Made by a program: the position numbers and the translations under genes
Notes under the pieces: model-generated
The model's input: only the letters and a program-made list of their open reading frames with translations
Database searches by the model: none
What the model was told of the DNA's origin: nothing
From: DATEMU01 sp964414585
Lineage (GTDB): Bacteria; Planctomycetota; Phycisphaerae; UBA1845; UTPLA1
NCBI GenBank assembly: GCA_964414585.1
Contig: CAYPXR010000066.1
Location: forward strand, 1-64,000
Length of the DNA stretch: 64,000 nt
Reading direction: 5' to 3'
Part shown: piece after piece, positions 54,453 to 63,888 of the stretch
How positions within the stretch are numbered: position 1 is the first letter of the stretch
Layout of the letters: every line of letters begins with the position of its first letter

Positions 54453-55685
54453 TTGCTGCTCATCCCGATTCGCACCGATTCGCCCGTTCGCCGCGCCCCG
54501 CGCGTGAACCAATCCATCATCCTTGCGAACGTCCTCGTCTTCCTGTTGCTCGACGTCTTTTCCTCCTGGCTGGGCCGCGGCGACGATGAGTCGATCAAAC
54601 GCCGGCTTGTGATCGATCCCCAGAACCTGGAGCTATACCAGTTTTTCACCTACCAGTTCCTTCACGGTGACTTCTGGCACATCTTCGGAAACATGCTCTT
54701 CTTGTGGGTCTTCGGCAACAGCGTCAATTCCAAGATGGGCAACGTATCCTATCTTTTCTTCTACCTGGCCTGTGGCGTGTTCGCCGGCGTCGGTTTCGCA
54801 GCGACGAGCGACGCCCCTTGCCTGGGCGCCAGCGGCGCCATCGCCGGCGTGACGACGGCCTTTCTCGTACTCTTCCCGCGAAGTGCCGTCACCGTCTTCT
54901 ATTGGCTCTGGCTCTACGTCGGAACCGTTCAGGTGCAGGCCCTGCTGCTCATCGTCCTGAAGATCATCCTCTGGGACAACGTCATCTCGCCGAATCTCTC
55001 GCGCGGTGACGAGTTCGTACAGGTCGCCTATTCCGCCCACATTGCCGGATACCTCTTCGGCTTTCTATGGTGTTCGCTCATGTTGGTCATCCGCGCCCTG
55101 CCGCGCGATCAATACGACATTATCGCGCTGGTCAGACGATTTCGTCAGCGCCAGGAATACCGGGCCATGATGGCCGACCCCAATGCACGGGCGCAGGCCA
55201 CGCTGGGCCGCGTCGCGCGGCCGATCTCGTCAGTGACCGGCGAGATCGTCGAACAACCGCTGTCCCCCGCGGAAATGGAAATCGTGCGCCTGCGCGGGGA
55301 GATCTCCGACCTGCTCGATCGGCACGACTACCTCGCCGCCGCCGAGGCCTATCAAGCCCTCGTGGTCAAAGACCCGACGCAATGCCTTCCACGCGGCCAG
55401 ATGCTGGCCGTCGCCAATCAACTCATGACCATGAGCCGGTATCCACAAGCCGCATCCGCCTATGAAAAGTATCTGGCCGCCTATCCCGGCGACAGCGAGG
55501 CCGAAGAAATCAAGCTGGTCCTCGGCATCCTCTATGCGAAATATCTGGAGCAGCCCGAGTCGGCCCAAAAGCACCTTCGCGACGCCCTCGGTCGTCTCAC
55601 CAACCCGGACCATGTCCGCCAGGCCACGCATTGGCTCGAAACGGCCACCGCGGCGCTCTCGCGCGGACCCCGGACGGCTCACTAA
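54453..55685 (+). CDS. Rhomboid-family intramembrane serine protease with C-terminal TPR-like domain
   Basis: 410 residues from a TTG at 54453. Six membrane helices; HGDFWHIFGNMLFLWVFG (His 76, Asn 80) is the oxyanion segment, GASGAIAG holds the nucleophile Ser 127, and YSAHIAGYLFGF the catalytic His 196. A cytosolic C-terminal part (~230-410) includes helical repeats (RHDYLAAAEAYQALVVKDPT, RYPQAASAYEKYLAAYPGDS) resembling TPRs. Rhomboids cleave membrane-protein helices; the TPR part may select substrates. Divergent from rplU. Confidence 0.9.
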   Translation: MLLIPIRTDSPVRRAPRVNQSIILANVLVFLLLDVFSSWLGRGDDESIKRRLVIDPQNLELYQFFTYQFLHGDFWHIFGNMLFLWVFGNSVNSKMGNVSYLFFYLACGVFAGVGFAATSDAPCLGASGAIAGVTTAFLVLFPRSAVTVFYWLWLYVGTVQVQALLLIVLKIILWDNVISPNLSRGDEFVQVAYSAHIAGYLFGFLWCSLMLVIRALPRDQYDIIALVRRFRQRQEYRAMMADPNARAQATLGRVARPISSVTGEIVEQPLSPAEMEIVRLRGEISDLLDRHDYLAAAEAYQALVVKDPTQCLPRGQMLAVANQLMTMSRYPQAASAYEKYLAAYPGDSEAEEIKLVLGILYAKYLEQPESAQKHLRDALGRLTNPDHVRQATHWLETATAALSRGPRTAH

Positions 55686-55731
55686 CCGACTTCAACGCCT
55701 GCTCGGAGTCCGCCGAAACGGGCTGCGTGAT

Positions 55732-56295
55732 TCAACCCTCTTGATTTTCTTCGACAACGACAGGCTCTTCGGTTTCCGATTGGACTTCCGGATCGAGCAA
55801 CGGCACCTGTTGAAATCGATAGTGGGCCAGCGCCAGGCGGGCGCTTCCTTCCCCCTGCGTGCCGACCACATCGAAGTCGTAATCGAGATCGGAGTACCGC
55901 GGATCCATCGCGGTGGCCGTGCCCACCAACTCCGGCGGCGTCGCGAACTCGCCGGATTGCGGATGGAGCGGATCTTCGTGCTCGATCGTCCAATAGCCCT
56001 CCGAATCCTTGGGAAGCAGCGGGGAAACGGCCATCCATTCCTTGGGGTCCGTGCCGATCTTGTCGAAAATCGCGCTGTCCACGAACCAACTGACGGCCTT
56101 CCCGTCCACATGATCGGCGATGAGGTGGAGCGTGACGGTAAAGGTAATGGGGCTTTCAACGTCGCCCGGCGTCTCGCGAATCGAATAAACGATGTTGCGG
56201 TCTTCCGGCAAGTCCGCCCGGACGGCGCCGATGTTTCCGCCGAGCATCGATGCGACCATTGCGATCAAGATGAAGATTCTTTTTCTCGCCTGCAT
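55732..56295 (-). CDS. Secreted protein of unknown function
   Basis: 187 residues; GGAGA 7 nt before the ATG at 56295. The signal peptide IFILIAMVASMLGGNIGAV precedes a beta-rich domain (ITFTVTLHLIADHVDGKAVS, LPKDSEGYWTIEHEDPLHPQ, LARLALAHYRF-like end). The C-terminus is acidic. No family recognised. Convergent with the rhomboid gene (46-nt gap). Confidence 0.68.
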   Translation of the reverse strand: MQARKRIFILIAMVASMLGGNIGAVRADLPEDRNIVYSIRETPGDVESPITFTVTLHLIADHVDGKAVSWFVDSAIFDKIGTDPKEWMAVSPLLPKDSEGYWTIEHEDPLHPQSGEFATPPELVGTATAMDPRYSDLDYDFDVVGTQGEGSARLALAHYRFQQVPLLDPEVQSETEEPVVVEENQEG

Positions 56296-56715
56296 GACGG
56301 TTCTCCAAAATCGATGTCCGGGTGCGCCGAATCTCGGCGCGCGGAATCCGCGCCTCGTGGACCGGACGAGTTAATTTCTGAACAAAACTGAATGGGCTAG
56401 CCGAGAACGAACCGTAATTCGGCGAATCCGGTCGCGCCTCTTGCAACGGAGTGAGCTTGGCCCCTCCGATTCATAGCGAGGCAAAACACGAATTCTCCAC
56501 GTCCATATCGCAAAATTTTGGAAGCGCGCTCGGAGAATCCGGCGTTTTTTTTTGGACGAAGCGGCAATCACGGACGAACCCGTGTTTTCGAACCCCTTAT
56601 TGGGAATCAAAACGCCCTGGGGAAAGGCAGGAGATCAATCGGCGACGGTCCGCCGGCCCGAAAAAACTCGCGCTCCGCCGAAAAGAAAAGCGTCGTCGAG
56701 GGCGGAATATCGGCG
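56296..56715. other. Intergenic stretch of 420 nt
   Basis: No gene or structured RNA recognised. It lies upstream of the secreted-protein gene and downstream of arcC, and contains several A/T runs (for example a 9-T run near 56546) that may be part of a promoter or terminator I could not resolve. Confidence 0.4.
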
Positions 56716-57660
56716 CTAGCGAGTGATGGTCGTGCCGGTCTGGCCTTCAAGGGCCGCGGGGAGATCGGAAAAATCGGTAATCACCGCCCGCGCCTCGGGA
56801 TCGTCGCGCTCGTGAAGGAATTTCACCGCCGCCCGGATCTTCGGCAACATCGATCCCTCGGGGAATTGCTTCTGCGCGATGAAATCTTCAATCTCGTGGA
56901 TCGTGGCCCGGCGAAGCGGCCGCTGATCCGGCTTGCCGAAGTTCACAAAAACAGACTCGACGCCGGTCAGGAGCACCAGCACGTCCGCATGGACCTCCGC
57001 CGCGATCATCGCGCTGGTCAGGTCCTTGTCGATGACCGCCTCCACGCCGTGAAGCTCGCCCTTCTTGTTCAACACGACGGGTATTCCCCCGCCGCCGCCC
57101 GCGATGAGCAGCCAGCCCGCCTCGACGATCTGGCGAATGGCGTCGATCTCGACAATGTGCTTCGGTTGCGGCGACGGCACGACGCGTCGATAGCCCCGCC
57201 CGGAATCTTCGATGATGACCCAGCCGTCTTTTTCCCGATGGCGCTGCGCCGATTCGGCGTCCAGAAACGGCCCGATCGGCTTCGTCGGCCGCGTGAACGC
57301 CGGATCGTCCGCATCGACGATCACGCTCGTCACCAGCGCGACGCACAGCCGCCCGATCCCGCGATGGAGCAGTTCGTTCATCAACGTCTGCGCGAGCATG
57401 TAACCCATGCCCGCCTGCGTATCCGCGACGGCCAGCCCCAGATCGATGGGATAGACGACTTTCGAGGAAAGCTCGACCCGCCGCATGATGTTGCCGACCT
57501 GCGGCCCGTTGCCGTGCGTCACCGTGACTTGATGGCCGAGTTCGACGAGATCGGCCAGCGGCCGCATCATCTGCCGGCTGTGTGCAAATTGGTCCTGGAT
57601 ATCGCCCGCACCGCCCGGCGTGACGAGCGCATTTCCCCCGATGGCAACGACGGTTTTCAT
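56716..57660 (-). CDS. arcC: Carbamate kinase
   Basis: 314 residues, typical of the amino-acid kinase family carbamate kinases. TVVAIGGNALVTPGGAG is the N-terminal nucleotide-binding signature, VTHGNGPQVGN the phosphate loop, then AVIDKDLTSAMIAAEVHADV (Lys-Asp) and LTGVESVFVNFGKP. Catalyses ATP plus carbamate to carbamoyl phosphate, usually run in the reverse direction to make ATP. It starts 29 nt after the carbamoyltransferase gene, so the two would form a substrate-level phosphorylation module. Confidence 0.95.
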   Translation of the reverse strand: MKTVVAIGGNALVTPGGAGDIQDQFAHSRQMMRPLADLVELGHQVTVTHGNGPQVGNIMRRVELSSKVVYPIDLGLAVADTQAGMGYMLAQTLMNELLHRGIGRLCVALVTSVIVDADDPAFTRPTKPIGPFLDAESAQRHREKDGWVIIEDSGRGYRRVVPSPQPKHIVEIDAIRQIVEAGWLLIAGGGGGIPVVLNKKGELHGVEAVIDKDLTSAMIAAEVHADVLVLLTGVESVFVNFGKPDQRPLRRATIHEIEDFIAQKQFPEGSMLPKIRAAVKFLHERDDPEARAVITDFSDLPAALEGQTGTTITR

Positions 57661-57689
57661 GGAAGTGCCGGCCTCCCTGCCGCCCTTTC

Positions 57690-58730
57690 CTATTTACTGA
57701 ACGGCCGCTGACGCATCGTCGACGCCATGATCGCCTTCGCCGTGTGCAGGCGGTTCTCCGCCTCCTGGAAAACCACCGACTGCGGCCCGTCGATCACGTC
57801 GTCCGTCACCTCCGCGTTGCGGTCGGCGGGGAGGCAGTGCATGTAAATCGCCGTCTTCGTCTTGGCCAGCCGCATCCGCTCGGCGTTGCAGATCCACGGC
57901 TTGTACCGTGCGTTCATCGCCAGCATCTGTTCCTCGATCCCCTTCATCTCGACGTCGCCCTTCGCGTCGCGCCGCTTGAGCATCAGGTCATACGGCCCCC
58001 AGCTCTTGGGATAGACGATGTCCGCGTTCTTGAACGCCACGTCCATGCTGTCCACCACCTCGAACTTCGTCCCCGCCGCCTTCGCGTTCTCGCGCGCCGT
58101 CTTCATGCACTTGTCCATTAGCTTGTACTCGGGCGGATGCGCCAGCGTCACGTCCATGCCGAAGCGAGTCATCAATGTGATCAGCCCCTGCGGGACGGAA
58201 AGCGGCTTGGCATACGACGGTGAGTATGCCCATGACACGGCGATCTTCCGCCCGCGCAAATCGTCACCGAAGACCTCGCGGATCGTCATCAGGTCCGCCA
58301 GCGTCTGCGTCGGATGGTCGATATCGCACTGCATGTTGATGACCGGCACGTCCGTCGCGGCGGCGACCTCGCGCATGTACTTGTTGCCTTCGTCGAGAAT
58401 CAGGTCGTGGCGGATGGCGATCCCGTGGCCCATCGAACCGAGGATGATGCCGGTATCCTTGGCCGTCTCGCCGTGGGAAATCTGCGTGACCTTGCTGTCG
58501 AGGAAATGGGCATGTGCCCCAAGCTGCGTCGCCCCCGCCTCGAAGGCATTGCGCGTCCGCGTGCTGTTGTCGAAGAAAAGCAGGAAGACGGTCTGGTCCG
58601 TCAACAGCCGCGTCGGCTCCCCGCGATGAAACTTCGCCTTCAGGTCCTTCGCCGAATCGAGAAGAAAATTGATCTCCTCCGTCGTCAAATCCTGCGTCTC
58701 GATATAATCCCGTCCGGTCAACATGCTCAT
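57690..58730 (-). CDS. Knotted carbamoyltransferase, YgeW-like
   Basis: 346 residues from the ATG at 58730 (GGGAG 10 nt upstream; the frame could also start at 58757, which lacks an SD, or at 58724). DNSTRTRNAFEAGATQLGAH is the carbamoyl-phosphate STRTR motif, SHGETAKDTGIILGSM and AAATDVPVINMQCDIDHPTQ follow, and HCLPAD replaces the HCLP of OTCase. SWAYSPSYAKPLSVPQG is characteristic of the YgeW subfamily, which does not use plain ornithine. Pairing with carbamate kinase suggests phosphorolysis of a ureido compound with ATP gain. Confidence 0.85.
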   Translation of the reverse strand: MSMLTGRDYIETQDLTTEEINFLLDSAKDLKAKFHRGEPTRLLTDQTVFLLFFDNSTRTRNAFEAGATQLGAHAHFLDSKVTQISHGETAKDTGIILGSMGHGIAIRHDLILDEGNKYMREVAAATDVPVINMQCDIDHPTQTLADLMTIREVFGDDLRGRKIAVSWAYSPSYAKPLSVPQGLITLMTRFGMDVTLAHPPEYKLMDKCMKTARENAKAAGTKFEVVDSMDVAFKNADIVYPKSWGPYDLMLKRRDAKGDVEMKGIEEQMLAMNARYKPWICNAERMRLAKTKTAIYMHCLPADRNAEVTDDVIDGPQSVVFQEAENRLHTAKAIMASTMRQRPFSK

Positions 58731-58865
58731 TTCCAAATTTCTCCCAAGTGAATTCATCGACGGCGTCCAGCCGTTACAAGTAGAGTTACGGCGGCATTAT
58801 ATGCCAATGGCCTCATTTTGAAAAAGGCGACGCGAGTCGCCGACTACCCATCGGAATCGTTGCGC

Positions 58866-61800
58866 CTACGGTCGGGCAGCCGCGGAAGCGGGCTGTGTAG
58901 TGGCTTTGCGGACCGGCTGCGAGGTCGAAATCGAAACCAAAAGCGAACGGTAATCCGCAGCTATCTCCGGCTTGCCCCACGCCGTGTACAAATCCGCTAC
59001 GTGTTGAATGGCTCTTTGTGTGTCCTCGTCTCCGTCGCCGAGTCGCTTGCGAAGCTCCTTTTCCGCGCGAAGCGCCATCGCTTCCGCTTCTTCATACTTC
59101 CCCTGGCCGGCCAAAGCACAACTCAAGAGGCTCATTGCCCTGAAACGCCTCGGGTCCTCCGGCGGTTGCTTCTCCCGGATCGCCAGCCACTCCCGGATCG
59201 GCGCCTCGGCCTCCTGATAGCGTTTCTGCCCGAGAAGAATTTCGCCCAATTGCGAAAGAAGTTGAACGACCTCACGATGCTCAGGTCCCAAGGCCTTCCG
59301 CCCGGCGTTCAAGCCTTGACGGCAGTAGTCCTCCGATTCAGTCCATTTTGCTTCGAGTTGCAGAACATGCGCCAGATGTCTCAAGCAAATCACGGTGTCC
59401 AGGTGCTCTGGGCCGAGCGCCCCTTGACGAATTCGCAGAGATTGCCTCAACATGGCTTCCGCCTCTGGATACTGGCCCTCGGCCTTGAGAATAAACCCCA
59501 AATTGTACAACCCCATGGCATAGAAGGGGTGTTCTTCGCCAAGTTGCTTGCGATAAATCGTGACAACTTCTCGAAATAGTGGCTCCGCGCCGGAGTAATC
59601 TTTCTTTGTCGCGAGGAATGCTGCCAGGTTTCCAATCGTCGTCGCCAAGTCAGGACTGTCGGCTGGCAGGACTTTCCGACAGATTTCCAAAGCCTCCCGA
59701 AGCAGCGGCTCCGCCCTTTCAAGATCGCCCTTGGTCGTCAAACAGGTCGCCCAATCGTTGAGCGCGCCGGCAAGGCTCCGGGGGTTCATACTCTGCTTCA
59801 ATCGATAGATCCGCACCGCGTCGCGAAGGTAGGGTTCCGCTGAATCGTCGTCTCCCTTGCAGTGGAGCACATGCCCCAAAAGCTGGGACACGTATGCGAC
59901 GGTCGGGTGTACCTCGCCCAGTAATTTCCGCTGCGTCGATAAGACACTTCGAAATAATTCGACCGCCGCCGCGAATTGACCCTTTGCCACCAAAACCTCA
60001 CCAAGCGACTCGGCGCTTTCGCAGGTGTGACGATCCTGTTCGCCCCACAATTCTCGGCGGATCCGGAGCGCCTCGCGCAGCTCCATTTCCGCTGCGTCAA
60101 GTTCGCCCATCATTAGGTACCACATACCCAGGTCTTGCCGCCCTTTCGCCACCTGCTCAGGTTCGTCCTCATGCAATCCGCGACGAATCTCCAAACTCTC
60201 GAGTAGTAAGGGGCCGGCTTCTTTGTAATGGCCCTTTTGGTTGAGAACTTGCGCAAGTGCGGTCAGGCAATCAGCCGTTTCTTGTTGCGGATCGCCGAAT
60301 ACCCTTCGCGCCATCTCCAACGATTGTCGCAGTAGCGCCTCCGCAGAGTCGAGTTGTCCCCTTTTCGCAAGGCAATCACCCAAACTGCAGAGGGAATTGC
60401 AAACTTCGACATGGTCACCCCCAAACCGCTTCTGACGGAGCCGAAGAGCCTCACGGAAATGCGGTTCTGCCACATCGTATAATCCGATGCTCTGATAGGT
60501 ATTCGCAATGGTGAGGTGAATCGTTGCCTTGACTTCGGGCTGCCCGACAAGATCGGAGTTCACGCGCTGGGCGGCGCGATCGAGGATGAGACGCAGAAGC
60601 GTGGTATCCTTGCCCTCCGCGATATCCGGATCAATGGAGCCCAACATTCCCTGAAGAAAGTCGGACGTTTCATTTGCCTTGGCGGCCTCCGTCTTTGCAT
60701 CCCTTGCAAATTGTTCAGCCTGAATTTTGGCTGCGACAGCCCTCGTGCGTTCACGAATCAGCGCGCCCGCGAACCCAAGAATGACCAGGAGAACCGCCGC
60801 CGCCGAACAGACTGCCGCCAAATGCCGTCGAACGAACGTCGCGGCGCGATACGCAAACGTGTCCGGTCGCGCCAGGACCGGCAGACCTTCCCGGTACCGC
60901 CGAAGGTCCTCCGAGAATTGTTCGACGGTAGCGTAGCGACGCGGCGGCTCCTTTCGAAGCGCCTTCAAGACAATCGTGTCCAGATCGCCCCGAAGTTGTT
61001 TTCGACGTCGACGAGTATCCGCTCCGTCCCGTCCAGCCCCGGCCGATACGACTCGCAATCGCGTGCTGGGTGGCGCGGGCTCCTCTTCACAAATCGATCG
61101 CTCCAATTCCCTCAAGGACGCGGTTTCGGATCGATACGGTCGAACTCCCGTCAACAGTTCGTAAAGAATCACGCCCAACGAATAAATATCCGTCCCGGTC
61201 GTCATCGCCCCACCGCGCACCTGCTCCGGGCTCGCATACTCCGGCGTCATTGGGCGCTGCGATGTCTGCGTGATCACTCCCCCCTCATCGCCCGCCAACA
61301 CTTTGGCGATGCCGAAATCAAGCAGCTTCACCGTCCCATCGCCGGTCACCAAAATGTTTTCCGGCTTCAAATCGCGATGAACAACTAGATTTTGATGGGC
61401 ATACTGCACCGCCGAACAAACCGTTCGGAAAAGCTCCAGTCGCCGGTCAACGGACAACCGTCGCTCGTCGCAATAGCGATTCAGCGGCGTACCCTCGATA
61501 TATTCCATCACCAGATACGGCAGGCCCTCCTCCGTCGCGCCGCCGTCGTGCAACCGCGCAATGTGAGGATGCTCGAGTTGCGCCAGAACTTGTCGTTTCG
61601 ACCGGAATCGACGAAGGACTTCCTCCGTATCCATCCCGCGCTTGATGAGCTTGACCGCGACATGCTTGCGAAATTGATCGTCCGCCCGTTCCGCCAACCA
61701 CACCGACCCCATCCCGCCCGAGGCGATCTGCCGAATCAGGCGATACGCGCCGACTTTCCTGCCGTTATCCGCGCTCTCCGGCGCCGCGCGATCCCCAACC

Positions 61801-62006
61801 GCATCGGCGACCAAGCCCTCCAATGGCGGATATGCGAGAAAATCCGTGCGCAACCCATGGCTTGCCAACAGCGCCTGGACCTGTTCACGCAAGGACAAGT
61901 CGCTTCCACAAGCCTCGGCGAGATACGAATCCCGCTGACCGTCGGATTGGCTCAACGCCAATTCGAACATTTCATTGACTTTTCGCCAACGCTCAGGAGA
62001 CATCAT
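58866..62006 (-). CDS. Membrane Ser/Thr protein kinase with C-terminal TPR array
   Basis: 1046 residues. Kinase domain ~86-385: glycine loop QIASGGMGSVWLA, VAVKL (Lys 119), VVHRDLKPENI (HRD 210-212), LLDFGIAK (DFG 230-232), YASPEQ. One membrane helix (LAAVCSAAAVLLVILGFAGA, ~390-412) and a short helical linker follow, then ~13 TPRs of the kinesin-light-chain type (AEPHFREALRLRQKRFGGDH and similar). A short N-terminal helix region (SPERWRKVNEMFELALSQ) precedes the kinase. Transcribed 40 nt downstream of its sigma gene, a paralogous module to that at 2.7-6.4 kb. Confidence 0.95.
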   Translation of the reverse strand: MMSPERWRKVNEMFELALSQSDGQRDSYLAEACGSDLSLREQVQALLASHGLRTDFLAYPPLEGLVADAVGDRAAPESADNGRKVGAYRLIRQIASGGMGSVWLAERADDQFRKHVAVKLIKRGMDTEEVLRRFRSKRQVLAQLEHPHIARLHDGGATEEGLPYLVMEYIEGTPLNRYCDERRLSVDRRLELFRTVCSAVQYAHQNLVVHRDLKPENILVTGDGTVKLLDFGIAKVLAGDEGGVITQTSQRPMTPEYASPEQVRGGAMTTGTDIYSLGVILYELLTGVRPYRSETASLRELERSICEEEPAPPSTRLRVVSAGAGRDGADTRRRRKQLRGDLDTIVLKALRKEPPRRYATVEQFSEDLRRYREGLPVLARPDTFAYRAATFVRRHLAAVCSAAAVLLVILGFAGALIRERTRAVAAKIQAEQFARDAKTEAAKANETSDFLQGMLGSIDPDIAEGKDTTLLRLILDRAAQRVNSDLVGQPEVKATIHLTIANTYQSIGLYDVAEPHFREALRLRQKRFGGDHVEVCNSLCSLGDCLAKRGQLDSAEALLRQSLEMARRVFGDPQQETADCLTALAQVLNQKGHYKEAGPLLLESLEIRRGLHEDEPEQVAKGRQDLGMWYLMMGELDAAEMELREALRIRRELWGEQDRHTCESAESLGEVLVAKGQFAAAVELFRSVLSTQRKLLGEVHPTVAYVSQLLGHVLHCKGDDDSAEPYLRDAVRIYRLKQSMNPRSLAGALNDWATCLTTKGDLERAEPLLREALEICRKVLPADSPDLATTIGNLAAFLATKKDYSGAEPLFREVVTIYRKQLGEEHPFYAMGLYNLGFILKAEGQYPEAEAMLRQSLRIRQGALGPEHLDTVICLRHLAHVLQLEAKWTESEDYCRQGLNAGRKALGPEHREVVQLLSQLGEILLGQKRYQEAEAPIREWLAIREKQPPEDPRRFRAMSLLSCALAGQGKYEEAEAMALRAEKELRKRLGDGDEDTQRAIQHVADLYTAWGKPEIAADYRSLLVSISTSQPVRKATTQPASAAARP

Positions 62007-62046
62007 CGACCCGATTCCTTATCGCCCGTCGCCGCAATGAACCGCC

Positions 62047-62613
62047 TCAGTCCGATTTGATTTCGCTCAAAAGCCAGGCGCGCGCGACTCGCCATCCGCG
62101 CTCAACCGTCGAAAGAGAGACGCCAAGCGCGTCGGCCACCTCGGGAAACGTCAAACCTCCGAAAAATCTCAGCTCGACGATCTTTGCTTGCTGTCCGTCC
62201 ATCGACGACAGACGTTGAAGCGCCTCGTCCAAGGCAAGCAGGTCCGCCGATTCCCCCTCAAACGCAACCGACAATTCGTCCAGCGGCTGCGGCTGTAGGC
62301 CTCCGCCCCGCTTCGCCGCCTTTCGAGCCAGGGCATGATTGACCAGCACGCGCCGCATCACTTCCGCCGCCGCGCCGTAAAAATGCTTCCGATTCTCCCA
62401 ATTCGCATGGTCTTGTCCTGCCAACTTCAAAAATGCCTCGTGGACCAAGGCCGTCGGTTGAAGCGTGTGCCCTGCCCGCTCACGCCGCATCGCCGACTCG
62501 GCCAATCCCCGAAGCTCCTCATAGACCCGCGGCGCAAGCTTTTCCCAGGCCTCTTTGCGGCCTTGGCCCGCTTCGGCCAACAATCGCGTGACATCATGCG
62601 ATGAATGGTCCAT
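62047..62613 (-). CDS. ECF-type sigma factor, planctomycete kinase-associated group
   Basis: 188 residues from the ATG at 62613; the frame is open further, but that sequence is Arg-rich and not sigma-like. Features are RRERAGHTLQPTALVHEAFL and VLVNHALARKAAKRGG, typical of the Planctomycetes/Acidobacteria ECF group seen next to kinases, then RLSSMDGQQAKIVELRFFGG and VADALGVSLSTVERGWRVAR (region 4 HTH). Region 2 is degenerate. It precedes the kinase gene by 40 nt and is divergent from the PEP-CTERM protein. Confidence 0.93.
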   Translation of the reverse strand: MDHSSHDVTRLLAEAGQGRKEAWEKLAPRVYEELRGLAESAMRRERAGHTLQPTALVHEAFLKLAGQDHANWENRKHFYGAAAEVMRRVLVNHALARKAAKRGGGLQPQPLDELSVAFEGESADLLALDEALQRLSSMDGQQAKIVELRFFGGLTFPEVADALGVSLSTVERGWRVARAWLLSEIKSD

Positions 62614-62869
62614 CGGGACACCGTTCGGCCCTACGGTTCTCGTGAAGGGCCCTTGCCGTCGACGACGCGGCCAGAAAGAGGGCGATGATCTGATCTCCAA
62701 GGTGCGAAAGACCAGTTTATCGATTTTGACCGGCGCTGGCAACGGGTTCGGCCTTGTTCACTTTTTCTGCATACTCTCGTGACGGCTTCACGAGTCGTTT
62801 CCTGCCATGAAGGGTGGTGGTGAACAGCGTGTGACCCGCCCAACAATGGCCCGTACCTGGAGAATTGCC

Positions 62870-63688
62870 GTGAAACCGCAAATATTGATCCTTGCCGCTT
62901 TTTGTACAGTGGTCGTCTCGAACGCTTCTCGTGGTCAGATCGTGGCGGTTGCCAATCCGATGACCGATTTCTCGGTGGCGAGCACCGGAAGCCCCATGAT
63001 GTCTTTCAACGACAACAACGGAGGCACAGCCGTGGTCAACGAAGGGGATCGGGAGCTTTCTCTAAGCTACAAGGGCGACTGGTCTTTGTCTCTCGATCGA
63101 CAACCGCAATACACCATTGCGCGCTTCTCCGCGTATGTGCCCTTTTTCGTCGGCAACACTCCCGTTCGTGTCGAGGATTTCGGTATGATTTGGAACGCCA
63201 AATGGGTCAATGGCGGCGGCGTCAACGAAGGCTCGACTCACTCCGCCAACCCATCGACTTATTGGTGGATCAGCGCCAGTATCAAAGAGCCGCTGGGCAA
63301 CATGATCAACGATTTTGATCCCACCCTAATCTCCACCGTCTACAACACCCAGTCCAACCCTCTATTGGGAAATTTCTACCGAGTCGAAAACAACTTGACA
63401 TCGGATGACGGCTTTACGGTGCTTTCCGCCGGGGAAACATACTACCTGCGCCTTCGCGCCACGACCTACATCGACGCCACGTTTTTCAACCCCAACACGG
63501 ACCCCACCATCACCATCACCAACGAATTTGGCGGAGCGCTTTCCCATGATATCTTTGGCGGATTCACCGCCGGCTTTGATTGGCGACCGATCCCCGAACC
63601 GGCCACCACCGGTTTGCTCCTCGTCGGAAGCCTCGTCCATCTCGCCTTCCGCCGCTACAGTCGAGCTGGTCAAACGAAGGAAAATTGA
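62870..63688 (+). CDS. PEP-CTERM sorting-domain exported protein
   Basis: 272 residues if started at the GTG at 62870 (GGAG 7 nt upstream); ATG starts at 62807 and 62846 are possible but less well placed. The signal peptide is ILILAAFCTVVVSNASRG. The central ~200 residues form a beta-rich domain. The C-terminus is PIPEPATTGLLLVGSLVHLA then FRRYSRA, a PEP-CTERM anchor (Pro-Glu-Pro, hydrophobic helix, Arg cluster) processed by exosortase in organisms that have it. No exosortase gene is in the window. Confidence 0.87.
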   Translation: MKPQILILAAFCTVVVSNASRGQIVAVANPMTDFSVASTGSPMMSFNDNNGGTAVVNEGDRELSLSYKGDWSLSLDRQPQYTIARFSAYVPFFVGNTPVRVEDFGMIWNAKWVNGGGVNEGSTHSANPSTYWWISASIKEPLGNMINDFDPTLISTVYNTQSNPLLGNFYRVENNLTSDDGFTVLSAGETYYLRLRATTYIDATFFNPNTDPTITITNEFGGALSHDIFGGFTAGFDWRPIPEPATTGLLLVGSLVHLAFRRYSRAGQTKEN

Positions 63689-63736
63689 GCCAAACCGAAA
63701 TCCGATCTTCCGTTCTTTTCCTCCAGAACTCGCGAC

Positions 63737-63780
63737 GACGCCCTGTGTCTTCATCGACACGGGGCGTCTTCGTTTTCTTC
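63737..63780 (+). terminator. Rho-independent terminator
   Basis: GACGCCCTGTGTC (63737-63749) pairs with GACACGGGGCGTC (63756-63768) with one G-T wobble and a short loop, followed by TTCGTTTTCTTCC. It ends the PEP-CTERM gene transcript about 50 nt after its stop. Confidence 0.9.
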
Positions 63781-63888
63781 CATACAAAAAAGCGGGGATT
63801 TGCAAAGAAACCGTGAAGGGTTCGGTGCGACTTTCCGGCCATGAAATGCGGGAAGTCAACCTGAAACCTTTTGCAAAGGAGAAGCGAA

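Noticed and set aside
56518..57711. A 397-residue plus-strand frame opposite arcC
   Set aside because: Shadow of a gene with clear carbamate kinase motifs; translation is Arg/His/Asp-rich with no family likeness.
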